Counted from the first letter of the stretch, positions 1-6,042 are shown. The stretch: 6,056 nt of DNA from Fidelibacterota bacterium UBA6817 (GCA_002452555.1 DKER01000139.1:1-6056); one strand, 5' to 3'. Notes: generated from the letters alone by a model not told the origin. Numbers and translations: made by a program.

Positions 1-82
1 AAGCCTGTCAAACAACTAAATTTTAAAAATTGAACAAAGAGGTGTTAAATCTGCTCTGCATAAAACCATTAAACCCGTTAAC

Positions 83-90
83 GGAGAGGA
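83..90 (+). promoter_or_regulatory. Ribosome binding site of the DUF2007 gene
   Basis: GGAGAGGA is followed by four bases and then the ATG at 95. It favours this start over the in-frame ATG nine bases later. Confidence 0.7.
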
Positions 91-94
91 TAGA

Positions 95-319
95 ATGAAT
101 AAAATGATACATGTTTTACGATTGAATAATGAAATTGAAGCGCAGATTATGACTGATGCCTTGGACAATGAGGATATTCCTCACAGAATACGGTCCTTTC
201 ACGATACAGTATATGATGGGCTGTATCAGATGCAAAAAGGGTGGGGAGTTCTTGAAGCGCCGGAGGAATTTGGACCTAAGATCCTTGAAATTGCAGAAGA
301 ATTGCTAAAGAATGACTAA
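95..319 (+). CDS. Small DUF2007-family protein (putative signal-transducing protein)
   Basis: A 74-residue cytoplasmic protein with no signal peptide and no cysteine. The opening (IHVLRLNNEIEAQIMTDALD, residues 5-24) fits the DUF2007 pattern of a beta strand, then a helix with a conserved EA pair, then a short linker (IPHRIRS, 28-34). The middle carries HDTVYDGLYQMQKGWG (36-51), which I recall from a DUF2007 subgroup. The C-terminus (EEFGPKILEIAEELL) is an acidic helix. The domain folds like a small ferredoxin/ACT-type unit and is loosely annotated as signal-transducing; no biochemical role is established. The ATG at 95 is preferred because GGAGAGGA lies at 83-90; the second ATG at 104 is too far from it. 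It stands 82 bases before the flavodoxin gene on the same strand, with a possible separate promoter between them, so joint transcription is not certain. Family assignment is fairly sure; function is unknown. Confidence 0.8.
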   Translation: MNKMIHVLRLNNEIEAQIMTDALDNEDIPHRIRSFHDTVYDGLYQMQKGWGVLEAPEEFGPKILEIAEELLKND

Positions 320-344
320 GCTTATGCTGTCATTAAAATAATTC

Positions 345-373
345 TTTATTCGAATTGTAAAGATTGGTATACT
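345..373 (+). promoter_or_regulatory. Possible extended -10 promoter for the flavodoxin gene
   Basis: TGGTATACT (365-373) is an extended -10 box: TG, one base, then TATACT, which matches 5 of 6 consensus positions. A poor -35 (TTTATT, 345-350) sits 17 bases upstream; extended -10 promoters can work with weak -35 boxes. The start of transcription would fall near 380, about 20 bases before the ATG at 402, leaving room for the ribosome binding site at 392-397. Inference from sequence only. Confidence 0.4.
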
Positions 374-401
374 TTTCGAAACAACGTTATTAGAGGAATC
401 C

Positions 402-896
402 ATGAAAGTACTGATTGTATATGCTTCCAAACACGGTACGACTGAAAAAGTTGCAGAATTGCTTGCCGAATCTTTTGAAGAACATCACGTTCAGAACATA
501 AACATCGGTAAGGATGCAATTCCACAGTTGGAGGACTTTGATATCATTCTCATCGGGGGATCCATTCATGCCGGCAGTATTCAAGGTAAAATCAAAAAAT
601 TTTACACGCGTAATATGAATATTCTGCTCTCGAAAAAAGTGGGTTTATTTCTTTGTTGCATGGAAAAGGACAAAAAAGCCTGGGATGAATTTGATATGGT
701 TTATCCTGAACAATTAAAAAAACATGCTGTAGCCCATGGCTGTTTAGGAGGTGAATTCCTCTTCGATAATATGAATTTCTTTGAAAAATTCATGGTCAAG
801 AAAATATCCGGCCACGATCAAACAATTTCCCAAATTGACTTTGAAGGGATAAAAAATTTTTCTGACAGGATAAAAAAATTCTTGCCCCATGACTGA
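402..896 (+). CDS. HemG-like flavodoxin domain protein
   Basis: A 164-residue soluble flavoprotein of the short-chain flavodoxin type (Flavodoxin_5 / HemG group). The FMN phosphate-binding loop is at the N-terminus: YASKHGTTEKVA, residues 7-18, after the strand MKVLIV. Next come DFDIILIGGSIHAGSIQGKIKKF (45-67), matching the HemG pattern of a strand followed by GxSIxxG, and KKVGLFLCCM (78-87). The C-terminal part GGEFLFDNMNFFEKFMVKKISG (116-137) aligns by eye with the GALRYPRYxWxxRxMIKxI stretch of E. coli HemG. HemG oxidises protoporphyrinogen IX to protoporphyrin IX using menaquinone, but many proteins of this subgroup have no proven substrate, and no other heme gene lies in the window. It is slightly shorter than E. 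coli HemG (about 181 residues). C85, C86 and C114 are the only cysteines. The ATG is preceded by AGAGGA at 392-397. It converges with lpxK, 31 bases apart. The fold is secure; protoporphyrinogen oxidation is only possible. Confidence 0.8.
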   Translation: MKVLIVYASKHGTTEKVAELLAESFEEHHVQNINIGKDAIPQLEDFDIILIGGSIHAGSIQGKIKKFYTRNMNILLSKKVGLFLCCMEKDKKAWDEFDMVYPEQLKKHAVAHGCLGGEFLFDNMNFFEKFMVKKISGHDQTISQIDFEGIKNFSDRIKKFLPHD

Positions 897-909
897 GAGT
901 GTCTTTCAG
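893..909. other. Small hairpin between convergent genes
   Basis: CTGAGAG (893-899) and CTTTCAG (903-909) can pair into a 7-bp stem, including one G-T pair, around a 3-base loop. It overlaps the stop codon of the flavodoxin gene and sits in the 31-base gap before the lpxK stop. There is no T-run directly after it on either strand; on the minus strand a run of seven Ts lies about 14 bases beyond. It may be a weak bidirectional terminator or chance. Confidence 0.25.
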
Positions 910-927
910 CATGTAAAATCCGATATA

Positions 928-1881
928 TTATTTTGCCAGATTGTTTATGGTTGTAATAAGAATTTCCGGTTTATCCGGGATCACGTCCATGCGGAATACA
1001 TCAATCTGAAAATCATTTTTGAATTGTTCAGGTAGTTTGACATAATCTTTGTATGTGGTTATAAAGTGTGTGTTGCCTGTCTTTATCAGTTTTTTTATTC
1101 GTGACGGGGTATAGTCAACGTGATCGGGGAAGGAAATGAATGTATCGGGAAAAAGATATGATGTTCTCAGGGAATCTAAAAACCTGTCCGGTTTTGCGAT
1201 TCCGCAAAATGCGGTAAAAGGAAGATTGTCAGTCCGTGTCTTTCCCTCCAGTGTATAAGAAAAATCATAAAAGATTATGTGACTTTTTTCCTGAAGAAAT
1301 GAAACCGTTTCATGTGATGCTCCTTTTTCCAGGAAAATAAAGTTTGCTTCTTTTAAACGTTTCAGAGAATCCCTCAGATCACCAAAGGGATAATACGTTG
1401 CTTTTGAACCTTTAAAGTCCTTTTTAAAAATCAACACATCCAAATCCCTGTGAAGTTTCCGATGTTGAAATCCGTCATCCAGCAAGATGATTCGGGGCTG
1501 ATATTTGTTTTCGATATACTGAACCCCCACATATCTGTCTTCGCAAACAATAACAGGGAACTCAGGAAAACATTTTTTAAGCATAACCGGTTCATCGCCA
1601 TATTTTACGGATTCTAATGCCAGATCATTTGTTATTACAATCTCGTGCAAACCTTTTGTGTGCCGTCTGTACCCTCTGCTCAGAATCGCAAAGGATAAAT
1701 TCTGCTGGCATAAAAGTTGTGCAATGTAGATTGTTAGCGGTGTTTTTCCGGCTCCCCCGATTGTGAGACTGCCTGTGGATATAATCGGGGTTCTGACTTT
1801 TCGGGAAATTTTTTCCCCTCTGTTATACTGATCGTGCCTTCTTTTAATAATGTAGTCTGCCAACCGGTTATAGCTGATCAT
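928..1881 (-). CDS. lpxK: Tetraacyldisaccharide 4'-kinase (LpxK)
   Basis: LpxK uses ATP to phosphorylate the 4' position of tetraacyl-disaccharide 1-phosphate, giving lipid IVA, at the inner face of the inner membrane. The 317 residues match the family length. Visible motifs: Walker A GSLTIGGAGKT (37-47), SRGYRRHTKG (68-77), GDEP (95-98, whose Asp matches the proposed catalytic base of Aquifex LpxK), DDGFQH (135-140), FCGIAKPDRF (225-234) and FPDHVDY (251-257, whose His matches the partner of that Asp). Oddities: the hydrophobic LLPxSxLY-type membrane anchor before the P-loop is missing; the usual TEKDAVKL reads TYKDYVKL (275-282); and PAGPLRE reads PFGDLRD (165-171). The ATG overlaps the lpxB stop by 4 nt (ATGA), and AAGGA nine bases upstream, inside lpxB, serves as ribosome binding site. 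An in-frame TAA at 1894-1896 rules out a longer start. It is the last gene of the minus-strand cluster. Confidence 0.95.
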   Translation of the reverse strand: MISYNRLADYIIKRRHDQYNRGEKISRKVRTPIISTGSLTIGGAGKTPLTIYIAQLLCQQNLSFAILSRGYRRHTKGLHEIVITNDLALESVKYGDEPVMLKKCFPEFPVIVCEDRYVGVQYIENKYQPRIILLDDGFQHRKLHRDLDVLIFKKDFKGSKATYYPFGDLRDSLKRLKEANFIFLEKGASHETVSFLQEKSHIIFYDFSYTLEGKTRTDNLPFTAFCGIAKPDRFLDSLRTSYLFPDTFISFPDHVDYTPSRIKKLIKTGNTHFITTYKDYVKLPEQFKNDFQIDVFRMDVIPDKPEILITTINNLAK

Positions 1882-3035
1882 GTATGAATATCCTTAAGGA
1901 TCTGTTCGATGATTTTATCACTGCCATGTTCCAGCCGAAGACCGTAAATCTGTTTTTCTATCTGTGTTTGCTTAATGGTTCTGTGTGAAAAAGTCAGCAT
2001 TTGGAACTGTATCTCACGAGCTAACCGTTCGGCCGTAAACTCATGTTGGATCAACTCCGGAACCAATGATTGTCCTGCCAGGATATTGATCATCCCGATA
2101 AAGCGCATTTTTGTCAGACGTCTCCCAAGATGATACGTTAATCCGGCTGCTTTGTAAAAAATAACCATAGGTTTATTATGAATGGCAGCCTGCAGGCTGG
2201 CCGTTCCTGAACAAACAACAATTACACGTGAATTTGCCATCAATCGATTTACATCACCGGTATAGACAGCAATATCAAATCCTTTAAAAAGTTCATTCCA
2301 TAAATCACTGTCAATTGACGGAACTTTGGATATAATAAATTGCCATGAAGGGAATTTAGCTTTCAGTATTTTAACGGTATCCCTTAAAATGGGCATATGT
2401 CTGGTTAATTCCTGTTTTCGACTGCCAGGCAAAAGACTGACAATAGGGAGGTTGGGGTCAACGTTTAGTTTCAGCGTTTCGACAGACGGATAAGTCGTAG
2501 AAAGGATTTTATTGGCCAGGGGATGACCGGCAAAAGTCGTTTTTATACCGAATTGGGAAAAATACCGTTCTTCAAAAGGGAAGATTGTGAATAGATGAGT
2601 CACATATTTTCTGATTTTTTTGTTTCGTTTTGCTTTCCACGCCCATGTTTGAGGGGCAATATAATAAAAAACCGGAATTTTCCGACTATGAGCCCATTTG
2701 GCAATTTTCAAATTGAACCCGGGATAATCAATAAGCAACAGTGCGTCGGGTTTGTGTTGACGTATTGCCGTTTTGACTGTTTTAAACATTTTCCGGATAA
2801 AAGGAAGATTTATAAGGATTTCATAAAATCCCATAAAACCTGTATCACGGGAATGAAACAAAAGAGTGGTACCTTCAGCAGCTATCTGATTACCGCCTAT
2901 ACCGAATACGCTGCAATCAGGAAATTTGTTTTTAAGAGCGTGAATAATTTGAGAACCGGGTTCATCGGCTGAATGATCTCCGGCAAGAATGCAAAAAGAT
3001 CGTATTTCTTTTTTTAATAAAGGAGTATCAGTCAT
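1878..3035 (-). CDS. lpxB: Lipid-A-disaccharide synthase (LpxB)
   Basis: LpxB is a peripheral membrane glycosyltransferase (GT19) that joins UDP-2,3-diacylglucosamine to lipid X to form the beta-1',6 disaccharide of lipid A. In the 385-residue form: LAGDHSAD (17-24), MGFYEIL (68-74), IDYPGFNLKIA (102-112, its Asp matching an essential residue of E. coli LpxB), YYIAPQTWAW (124-133), FPFE (152-155), GHPL (170-173), LPGSRKQEL (202-210), SGTASLQAA (276-284), NILAG (317-321) and VPELIQ (325-330), the usual order. The N-terminal motif differs from the usual AGEASGDLHG. An ATG at 3080 would add 15 residues and overlap the upstream gene by 53 nt. I prefer the ATG at 3035 because it gives a family-like length (E. 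coli 382) and an 8-nt overlap with the oxidoreductase. Neither start has a visible Shine-Dalgarno site, which fits translational coupling. It overlaps lpxK by 4 nt downstream. Confidence 0.95.
   Translation of the reverse strand: MTDTPLLKKEIRSFCILAGDHSADEPGSQIIHALKNKFPDCSVFGIGGNQIAAEGTTLLFHSRDTGFMGFYEILINLPFIRKMFKTVKTAIRQHKPDALLLIDYPGFNLKIAKWAHSRKIPVFYYIAPQTWAWKAKRNKKIRKYVTHLFTIFPFEERYFSQFGIKTTFAGHPLANKILSTTYPSVETLKLNVDPNLPIVSLLPGSRKQELTRHMPILRDTVKILKAKFPSWQFIISKVPSIDSDLWNELFKGFDIAVYTGDVNRLMANSRVIVVCSGTASLQAAIHNKPMVIFYKAAGLTYHLGRRLTKMRFIGMINILAGQSLVPELIQHEFTAERLAREIQFQMLTFSHRTIKQTQIEKQIYGLRLEHGSDKIIEQILKDIHT
1891..1895 (-). promoter_or_regulatory. lpxK ribosome binding site inside the end of lpxB
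   Basis: On the minus strand AAGGA lies nine bases before the lpxK ATG and is formed by the codons for Lys-Asp near the lpxB C-terminus. With the ATGA overlap it suggests translational coupling of lpxB and lpxK. Confidence 0.6.
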
Positions 3036-4053
3036 ATTTAAAAATTTCTGAATATTTTTTATGATGGTCCACGACAGCATTTTGAATCTGAATAGCTAAT
3101 TCTAATGCCCTGTATCCGTCATAACCGCTGACCATAGGAGGTGATGTCTCCCGACATGATCGTGCAAATTCACTCAGTTCAGCCCGTAAGGCATTCCCTT
3201 TTTCAGCTTCAAGCCGTATATAGCGGAACCCTTTATCGAAATCCTCCGGAATATTTACCATGATCCGTTCACTGTCTATCTGATTTTGGGATGAAGGCGC
3301 TTCAATCCGGTAAATATCAGCTGACTGATTCATAAAATCTACCGATACAAACCCGTTAGGCTGGAAAAAGCGCATCTTTCTCATTTTCTTGGGCGATATT
3401 CGGCTGGATGTAAGGTTTGCTGCGGTACCGTTTTCAAATTCGATTCGTGCATTAACGATATCTGTTTTAGTCGAAAGGACCGGTGATCCTGAAGCATGAA
3501 TATTTTGTACGGGACTTTTTACAACGTGAAGAAGAATATCAATATCATGAATCAATAATTCCATGACGACGGGGACATCTGTTCCTCTGACAGGATTAAA
3601 CTGTCCAAGGCGATGAGATTCAATAAAAAGAGGACTCAGAGAAAATTGCGATAAGACTTTTTGATAAATGGGATTAAACCGTTCAATAAAACCTACGGTC
3701 AGGAACGGGCCCTTTTCTCCGGAAAGGGATAAGAGTTCTTCTGCCTGTTTAAGGGTTTCTGTAAACGGCTTTTCAACGAAGGCATGTTTGCCGGCCAGCA
3801 GAGCTTTTTTAGCGATTTCATAGTGAAAAATGGTAGGAACTACAATATCTGCAATATCACATCGGTCAATGAGTTCGTCATGTGAACAGGAAGGAATTCC
3901 GTATTTTAACGGGATTTTTTCCTGTTTTTCTGGATCAATATCACAAAAACCGATGACTTCAACATCAGGTATGGCCAACCAATTTTCAAGGTGCCATGTT
4001 CCAAATTTCCCAACACCAAAAAGTCCGATCTGAATTTTATCTTTTGTTTTCAC
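3028..4053 (-). CDS. Gfo/Idh/MocA oxidoreductase of lipid A clusters (GnnA-like)
   Basis: A 341-residue NAD(P)-dependent sugar oxidoreductase. The Rossmann motif GLFGVGKFG is at 10-18, an acidic residue after the second strand (CDID, 37-40) suggests NAD preference, and the family signature EKP is at 94-96. The C-terminal domain holds RFNP (125-128), the catalytic-region stretch MELLIHDIDILL (164-175), and FENGTAANLTSSRISPKKMRK (206-226), a stretch I recall from oxidoreductases coded next to lpxB in other Gram-negative bacteria. GnnA of Acidithiobacillus and Leptospira is a family member that oxidises C3 of UDP-GlcNAc so that GnnB can aminate it for amide-linked lipid A; that role is possible here, but no GnnB is in the window. 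The start is GTG, with no good Shine-Dalgarno site; a TAA at 4063-4065 blocks extension and the next Met is residue 164. The gene overlaps lpxB by 8 nt and follows the thioredoxin-fold gene after 45 A/T-rich bases. Family sure; substrate uncertain. Confidence 0.88.
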   Translation of the reverse strand: MKTKDKIQIGLFGVGKFGTWHLENWLAIPDVEVIGFCDIDPEKQEKIPLKYGIPSCSHDELIDRCDIADIVVPTIFHYEIAKKALLAGKHAFVEKPFTETLKQAEELLSLSGEKGPFLTVGFIERFNPIYQKVLSQFSLSPLFIESHRLGQFNPVRGTDVPVVMELLIHDIDILLHVVKSPVQNIHASGSPVLSTKTDIVNARIEFENGTAANLTSSRISPKKMRKMRFFQPNGFVSVDFMNQSADIYRIEAPSSQNQIDSERIMVNIPEDFDKGFRYIRLEAEKGNALRAELSEFARSCRETSPPMVSGYDGYRALELAIQIQNAVVDHHKKYSEIFKYD

Positions 4054-4098
4054 GGATGGAATTTAAAATAAAGGCACAATAAAACAAATTTGAAATGA

Positions 4099-4614
4099 TC
4101 AGGGTAATTGTGTTATTGCGGATTGCAGGTCATTGATCATGAATGACTGAAAAGGGGCCATTTTTTTGATGACAGAACCGTCGGGTTTGTAAACTAGTAT
4201 CCCGGGTCCGTTGTTTAATGTTCCCGGGGGTATATCCAGCAAATTTGTTGCTACACCGAAAGCATCGGTATAGATTGGCACTGCAGGTTTTTTGGAATTC
4301 CGAAAGGATATTACTTTTTCAATGTCCTCATCCACACAAATAAAGAAGAAGCGACGTTTTGCCGATTTTTCGTCTTTCAGCAAATCATTAACAGCTTTAA
4401 ACCATGAATTCAAGGAAACATCTTCAGTCCTGAAAAACACTATTACAACACCATATCTCGGGGCATCCGGTTTCAATAAACGCGGTTCTCCGGTATAGTC
4501 CCGCAGATAAACATTTTTGTTTTCTAACGTACGAAAAACAATATCAGGAACGGCATACAGGCTGATAGAGCAAAACAGAATAATCAGAAATGTTACGGCT
4601 GCTTTTTTCATCAT
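4099..4614 (-). CDS. Secreted thioredoxin-fold protein lacking CxxC
   Basis: A 171-residue protein that looks like an exported TlpA/AhpC-type thioredoxin-fold protein. Residues 1-21 form a signal peptide: MMKK, a hydrophobic core AAVTFLIILFCSISL, and a likely signal peptidase I site after LYA. C15 is not in a good lipobox because Phe precedes it. The mature part has the strand VVIVFFRT (56-63), a helix (66-80), strand RFFFICVDED (88-97), a peroxiredoxin-like VPIYTDAFGVA (112-122), and GPGILVYKPDGSVIK (136-150), which matches the cis-Pro strand and hairpin of TlpA proteins. The place where TlpA proteins carry WCxxC reads EDVSLNSW (64-71), and the only mature cysteine is C93, so thiol-disulfide exchange is unlikely; a binding or scaffold role is inferred. 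AAGGA lies six bases before the first of two adjacent ATGs, and a strong promoter stands just upstream. The role is unknown. The fold is likely but rests on pattern matching by eye. Confidence 0.7.
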   Translation of the reverse strand: MMKKAAVTFLIILFCSISLYAVPDIVFRTLENKNVYLRDYTGEPRLLKPDAPRYGVVIVFFRTEDVSLNSWFKAVNDLLKDEKSAKRRFFFICVDEDIEKVISFRNSKKPAVPIYTDAFGVATNLLDIPPGTLNNGPGILVYKPDGSVIKKMAPFQSFMINDLQSAITQLP

Positions 4615-4620
4615 ATCTAG

Positions 4621-4625
4621 TCCTT
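4621..4625 (-). promoter_or_regulatory. Ribosome binding site of the thioredoxin-fold gene
   Basis: On the minus strand AAGGA is followed by six bases and the ATG at 4614. A second AAGGA lies 10 bases further upstream (4631-4635), overlapping the edge of the -10 box, and is too far away to serve this start. Confidence 0.6.
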
Positions 4626-4633
4626 ATATCCTT

Positions 4634-4662
4634 AATATACGATCAGATATTCTTCCGGTCAA
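4634..4662 (-). promoter_or_regulatory. Sigma70-type promoter for the thioredoxin-fold/oxidoreductase/lpxB/lpxK unit
   Basis: On the minus strand TTGACC (4662-4657) and TATATT (4639-4634) are separated by exactly 17 bases, and each matches 5 of 6 consensus positions. The -35 box contains the TGA stop codon of the upstream permease gene. Transcription would begin near 4627, leaving a leader of about a dozen bases that holds the AAGGA site. Spacing and match make this the best promoter in the window, and it lies in the only sizeable gap upstream of the lpx unit apart from 45 A/T-rich bases at 4054-4098. It would let the downstream genes be expressed apart from the permease. Not tested experimentally. 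Confidence 0.65.
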
Positions 4663-6005
4663 AAGGTTTCAGACCTGTTTTGGTGATTATGGCGAAAATA
4701 AGCATAAACCGGAGCTCCCGTCAGAATAAGGATACAGGCAGCCAGGACGCCGCTCACGGGATATGCTCTGAATGTTCCATACAGGAGGAGTAATTGAAAA
4801 ATTACTGATAGCCATGCCATGAGTTTCCAGGCAGGAGAATGGTATGACGGTTTATAATCTTCCCGCTTTTTTAACCAGAATATTGAAGCATAAACCAGCA
4901 AATTCTGAAGAATATAGGATAGTGTAAAATATCCCAAAAGATTACCGATCCCTCCGGGCGTAAAGATCAGGACGATAGCTATAGCCGATTGGAGTATAAT
5001 GGATGTATAAGGAGTGCCAAAACGGGGATGTAGTTTCCCGAATATGCTGAAAAAAAGTCCGTCTCGAGCCATGGCATACTGAATTCTCGGTTGGACCATA
5101 ATACAGGCATTTGTAGCGCCGACCATAGATATAAATGCGGCTATTGCCAAAAAGGCTCCGGCAAATGTGGCGAAAAAAGGAAGGTAACGGAACGGATTGG
5201 CAAAGCCGCCGGATATAGCGACAAGCACATCATGGGGAACAATAGCTCCCGTTGCAAACGAAACGGCTGTATACGTTAATGTTACAAAAATCGTACTTCC
5301 TATCAATGCTCTCGGCAGGATTTTATGGGGATTCTTTACTTCACCGGCCATATATAAAATATTGGGGAATCCGGCATAACTCCAGACCGTACCCGATACC
5401 CCCGCAATTAAAAGAGCAAACCAGGTGCTTTTTGCTCCATTACTGATGATGTGGGGAATCAGGAAAATGTTGCTGGATTTAATAAACCCCAATCCCAAGA
5501 AAGACAGAAGGATCAAAGGGGATATTTTTAAAATCGTCAGAGCAAATTGCAGACGTCCGCCCTGACGTACACTCCGAACGTGAACCATTGTGAGTATGGA
5601 AATAATTGCTATTGCAAAGATACGAGTCCAGATTGAATCAGTCAGAACCGGGAAAAAAATATCCAGTGCTGCAACGGATGCCATAGCCAATATGGTGATA
5701 GACGGGGTATCGCTTGTCCAGAAAACTGTCCAGACATATAGAAAGCCGAGAAACGGACTCCCGGCTTTTTGGAGATAGAGATACCCAAAACCCTGTCTGG
5801 GATAGGCGGTTCCCATTTCACTGAGTATAAAAATCTGCGGAAGCCAGATCAGTCCGCCGATAAACCAGGCTAAAACAGCCATGAGAGGACTTCCGGAAGC
5901 CTGTTGGACTATGGGAAGGTTAATAAAAACTCCGGAACCGATAACCGTTCCGATGATGATTCCCAGCACATGGCTCATCCCCAGTTCACGCCGAATCTCT
6001 GTCAT
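4659..6005 (-). CDS. APC-family amino acid permease
   Basis: An integral inner-membrane transporter of 448 residues, within the usual 430-500 for the amino acid-polyamine-organocation family, and closest in feel to its LAT-type branch. TM1 carries the substrate-binding glycine motif GTVIGSGVFINLP (19-31). TM6 carries WSYAGFPNILYMAGEVKNPHK (208-228), with the typical E-x-KNP-x-x-x-PRAL run into the next loop (222-234). After TM8 comes RIQYAMARDGLFF...TPYTSI (307-336), the usual R..YAMARDG loop. Hydrophobic segments allow about 12 helices. The substrate cannot be read from the sequence. The ATG at 6005 is chosen over an in-frame GTG at 6017 because GAGGAAA sits just before the ATG and covers the GTG. 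The last residues are hydrophilic (RHNHQNRSETF). The stop codon overlaps the -35 box of the next promoter, 44 bases before the thioredoxin-fold gene. There is no evident link with lipid A synthesis. Confidence 0.92.
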   Translation of the reverse strand: MTEIRRELGMSHVLGIIIGTVIGSGVFINLPIVQQASGSPLMAVLAWFIGGLIWLPQIFILSEMGTAYPRQGFGYLYLQKAGSPFLGFLYVWTVFWTSDTPSITILAMASVAALDIFFPVLTDSIWTRIFAIAIISILTMVHVRSVRQGGRLQFALTILKISPLILLSFLGLGFIKSSNIFLIPHIISNGAKSTWFALLIAGVSGTVWSYAGFPNILYMAGEVKNPHKILPRALIGSTIFVTLTYTAVSFATGAIVPHDVLVAISGGFANPFRYLPFFATFAGAFLAIAAFISMVGATNACIMVQPRIQYAMARDGLFFSIFGKLHPRFGTPYTSIILQSAIAIVLIFTPGGIGNLLGYFTLSYILQNLLVYASIFWLKKREDYKPSYHSPAWKLMAWLSVIFQLLLLYGTFRAYPVSGVLAACILILTGAPVYAYFRHNHQNRSETF

Positions 6006-6008
6006 AGC

Positions 6009-6015
6009 TTTCCTC
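6009..6015 (-). promoter_or_regulatory. Permease ribosome binding site that decides the start
   Basis: On the minus strand GAGGAAA is followed by GCT and the ATG at 6005. The longer reading frame would start at a GTG (6017-6015) that overlaps this site and has no Shine-Dalgarno site of its own, so the ATG is the better start. Confidence 0.65.
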
Positions 6016-6042
6016 ACTGTTTAGATACCGGGTTGAATTTCC

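Noticed and set aside
1..33. Possible C-terminal tail of an upstream + strand gene (ten codons ending in TGA at 31-33).
   Set aside because: An open frame of ten codons at the window edge is expected by chance, and there is nothing to recognise in it.
349..380. Paired TTCGAA palindromes (349-354 and 375-380) as an operator or terminator hairpin.
   Set aside because: Six-base palindromes 20 bases apart in A/T-rich DNA are weak evidence; no T-run follows, and they flank the possible -10 box only loosely.
846..880. Near-repeat of GGATAAAAAATT and GGATAAAAAAATT at the end of the flavodoxin gene, as slippery sites for frameshifting.
   Set aside because: They encode ordinary Lys/Ile/Phe-rich helix residues, and the frame continues to a normal family-length end, so nothing calls for slippage.
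2595..2972. A 125-codon open frame on the + strand inside lpxB.
   Set aside because: It is antisense to a well-conserved enzyme, has no domain I recognise and no convincing ribosome binding site; it is a shadow of lpxB.
4054..4098. A promoter for the oxidoreductase in the A/T-rich gap.
   Set aside because: The best pair (TTCAAA, 18 bases, TATTTT) matches only 4 of 6 positions in each box and would start transcription about 5 bases before the GTG; the A/T-rich gap easily gives such matches.
4292..4793. Three short + strand open frames across the thioredoxin-fold gene and the permease end.
   Set aside because: They overlap strongly supported minus-strand genes and each other, and their translations resemble no protein.
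5091..5778. Several 60-64 codon + strand frames inside the permease gene.
   Set aside because: They are antisense shadows of a conserved membrane protein, with no plausible start signals.
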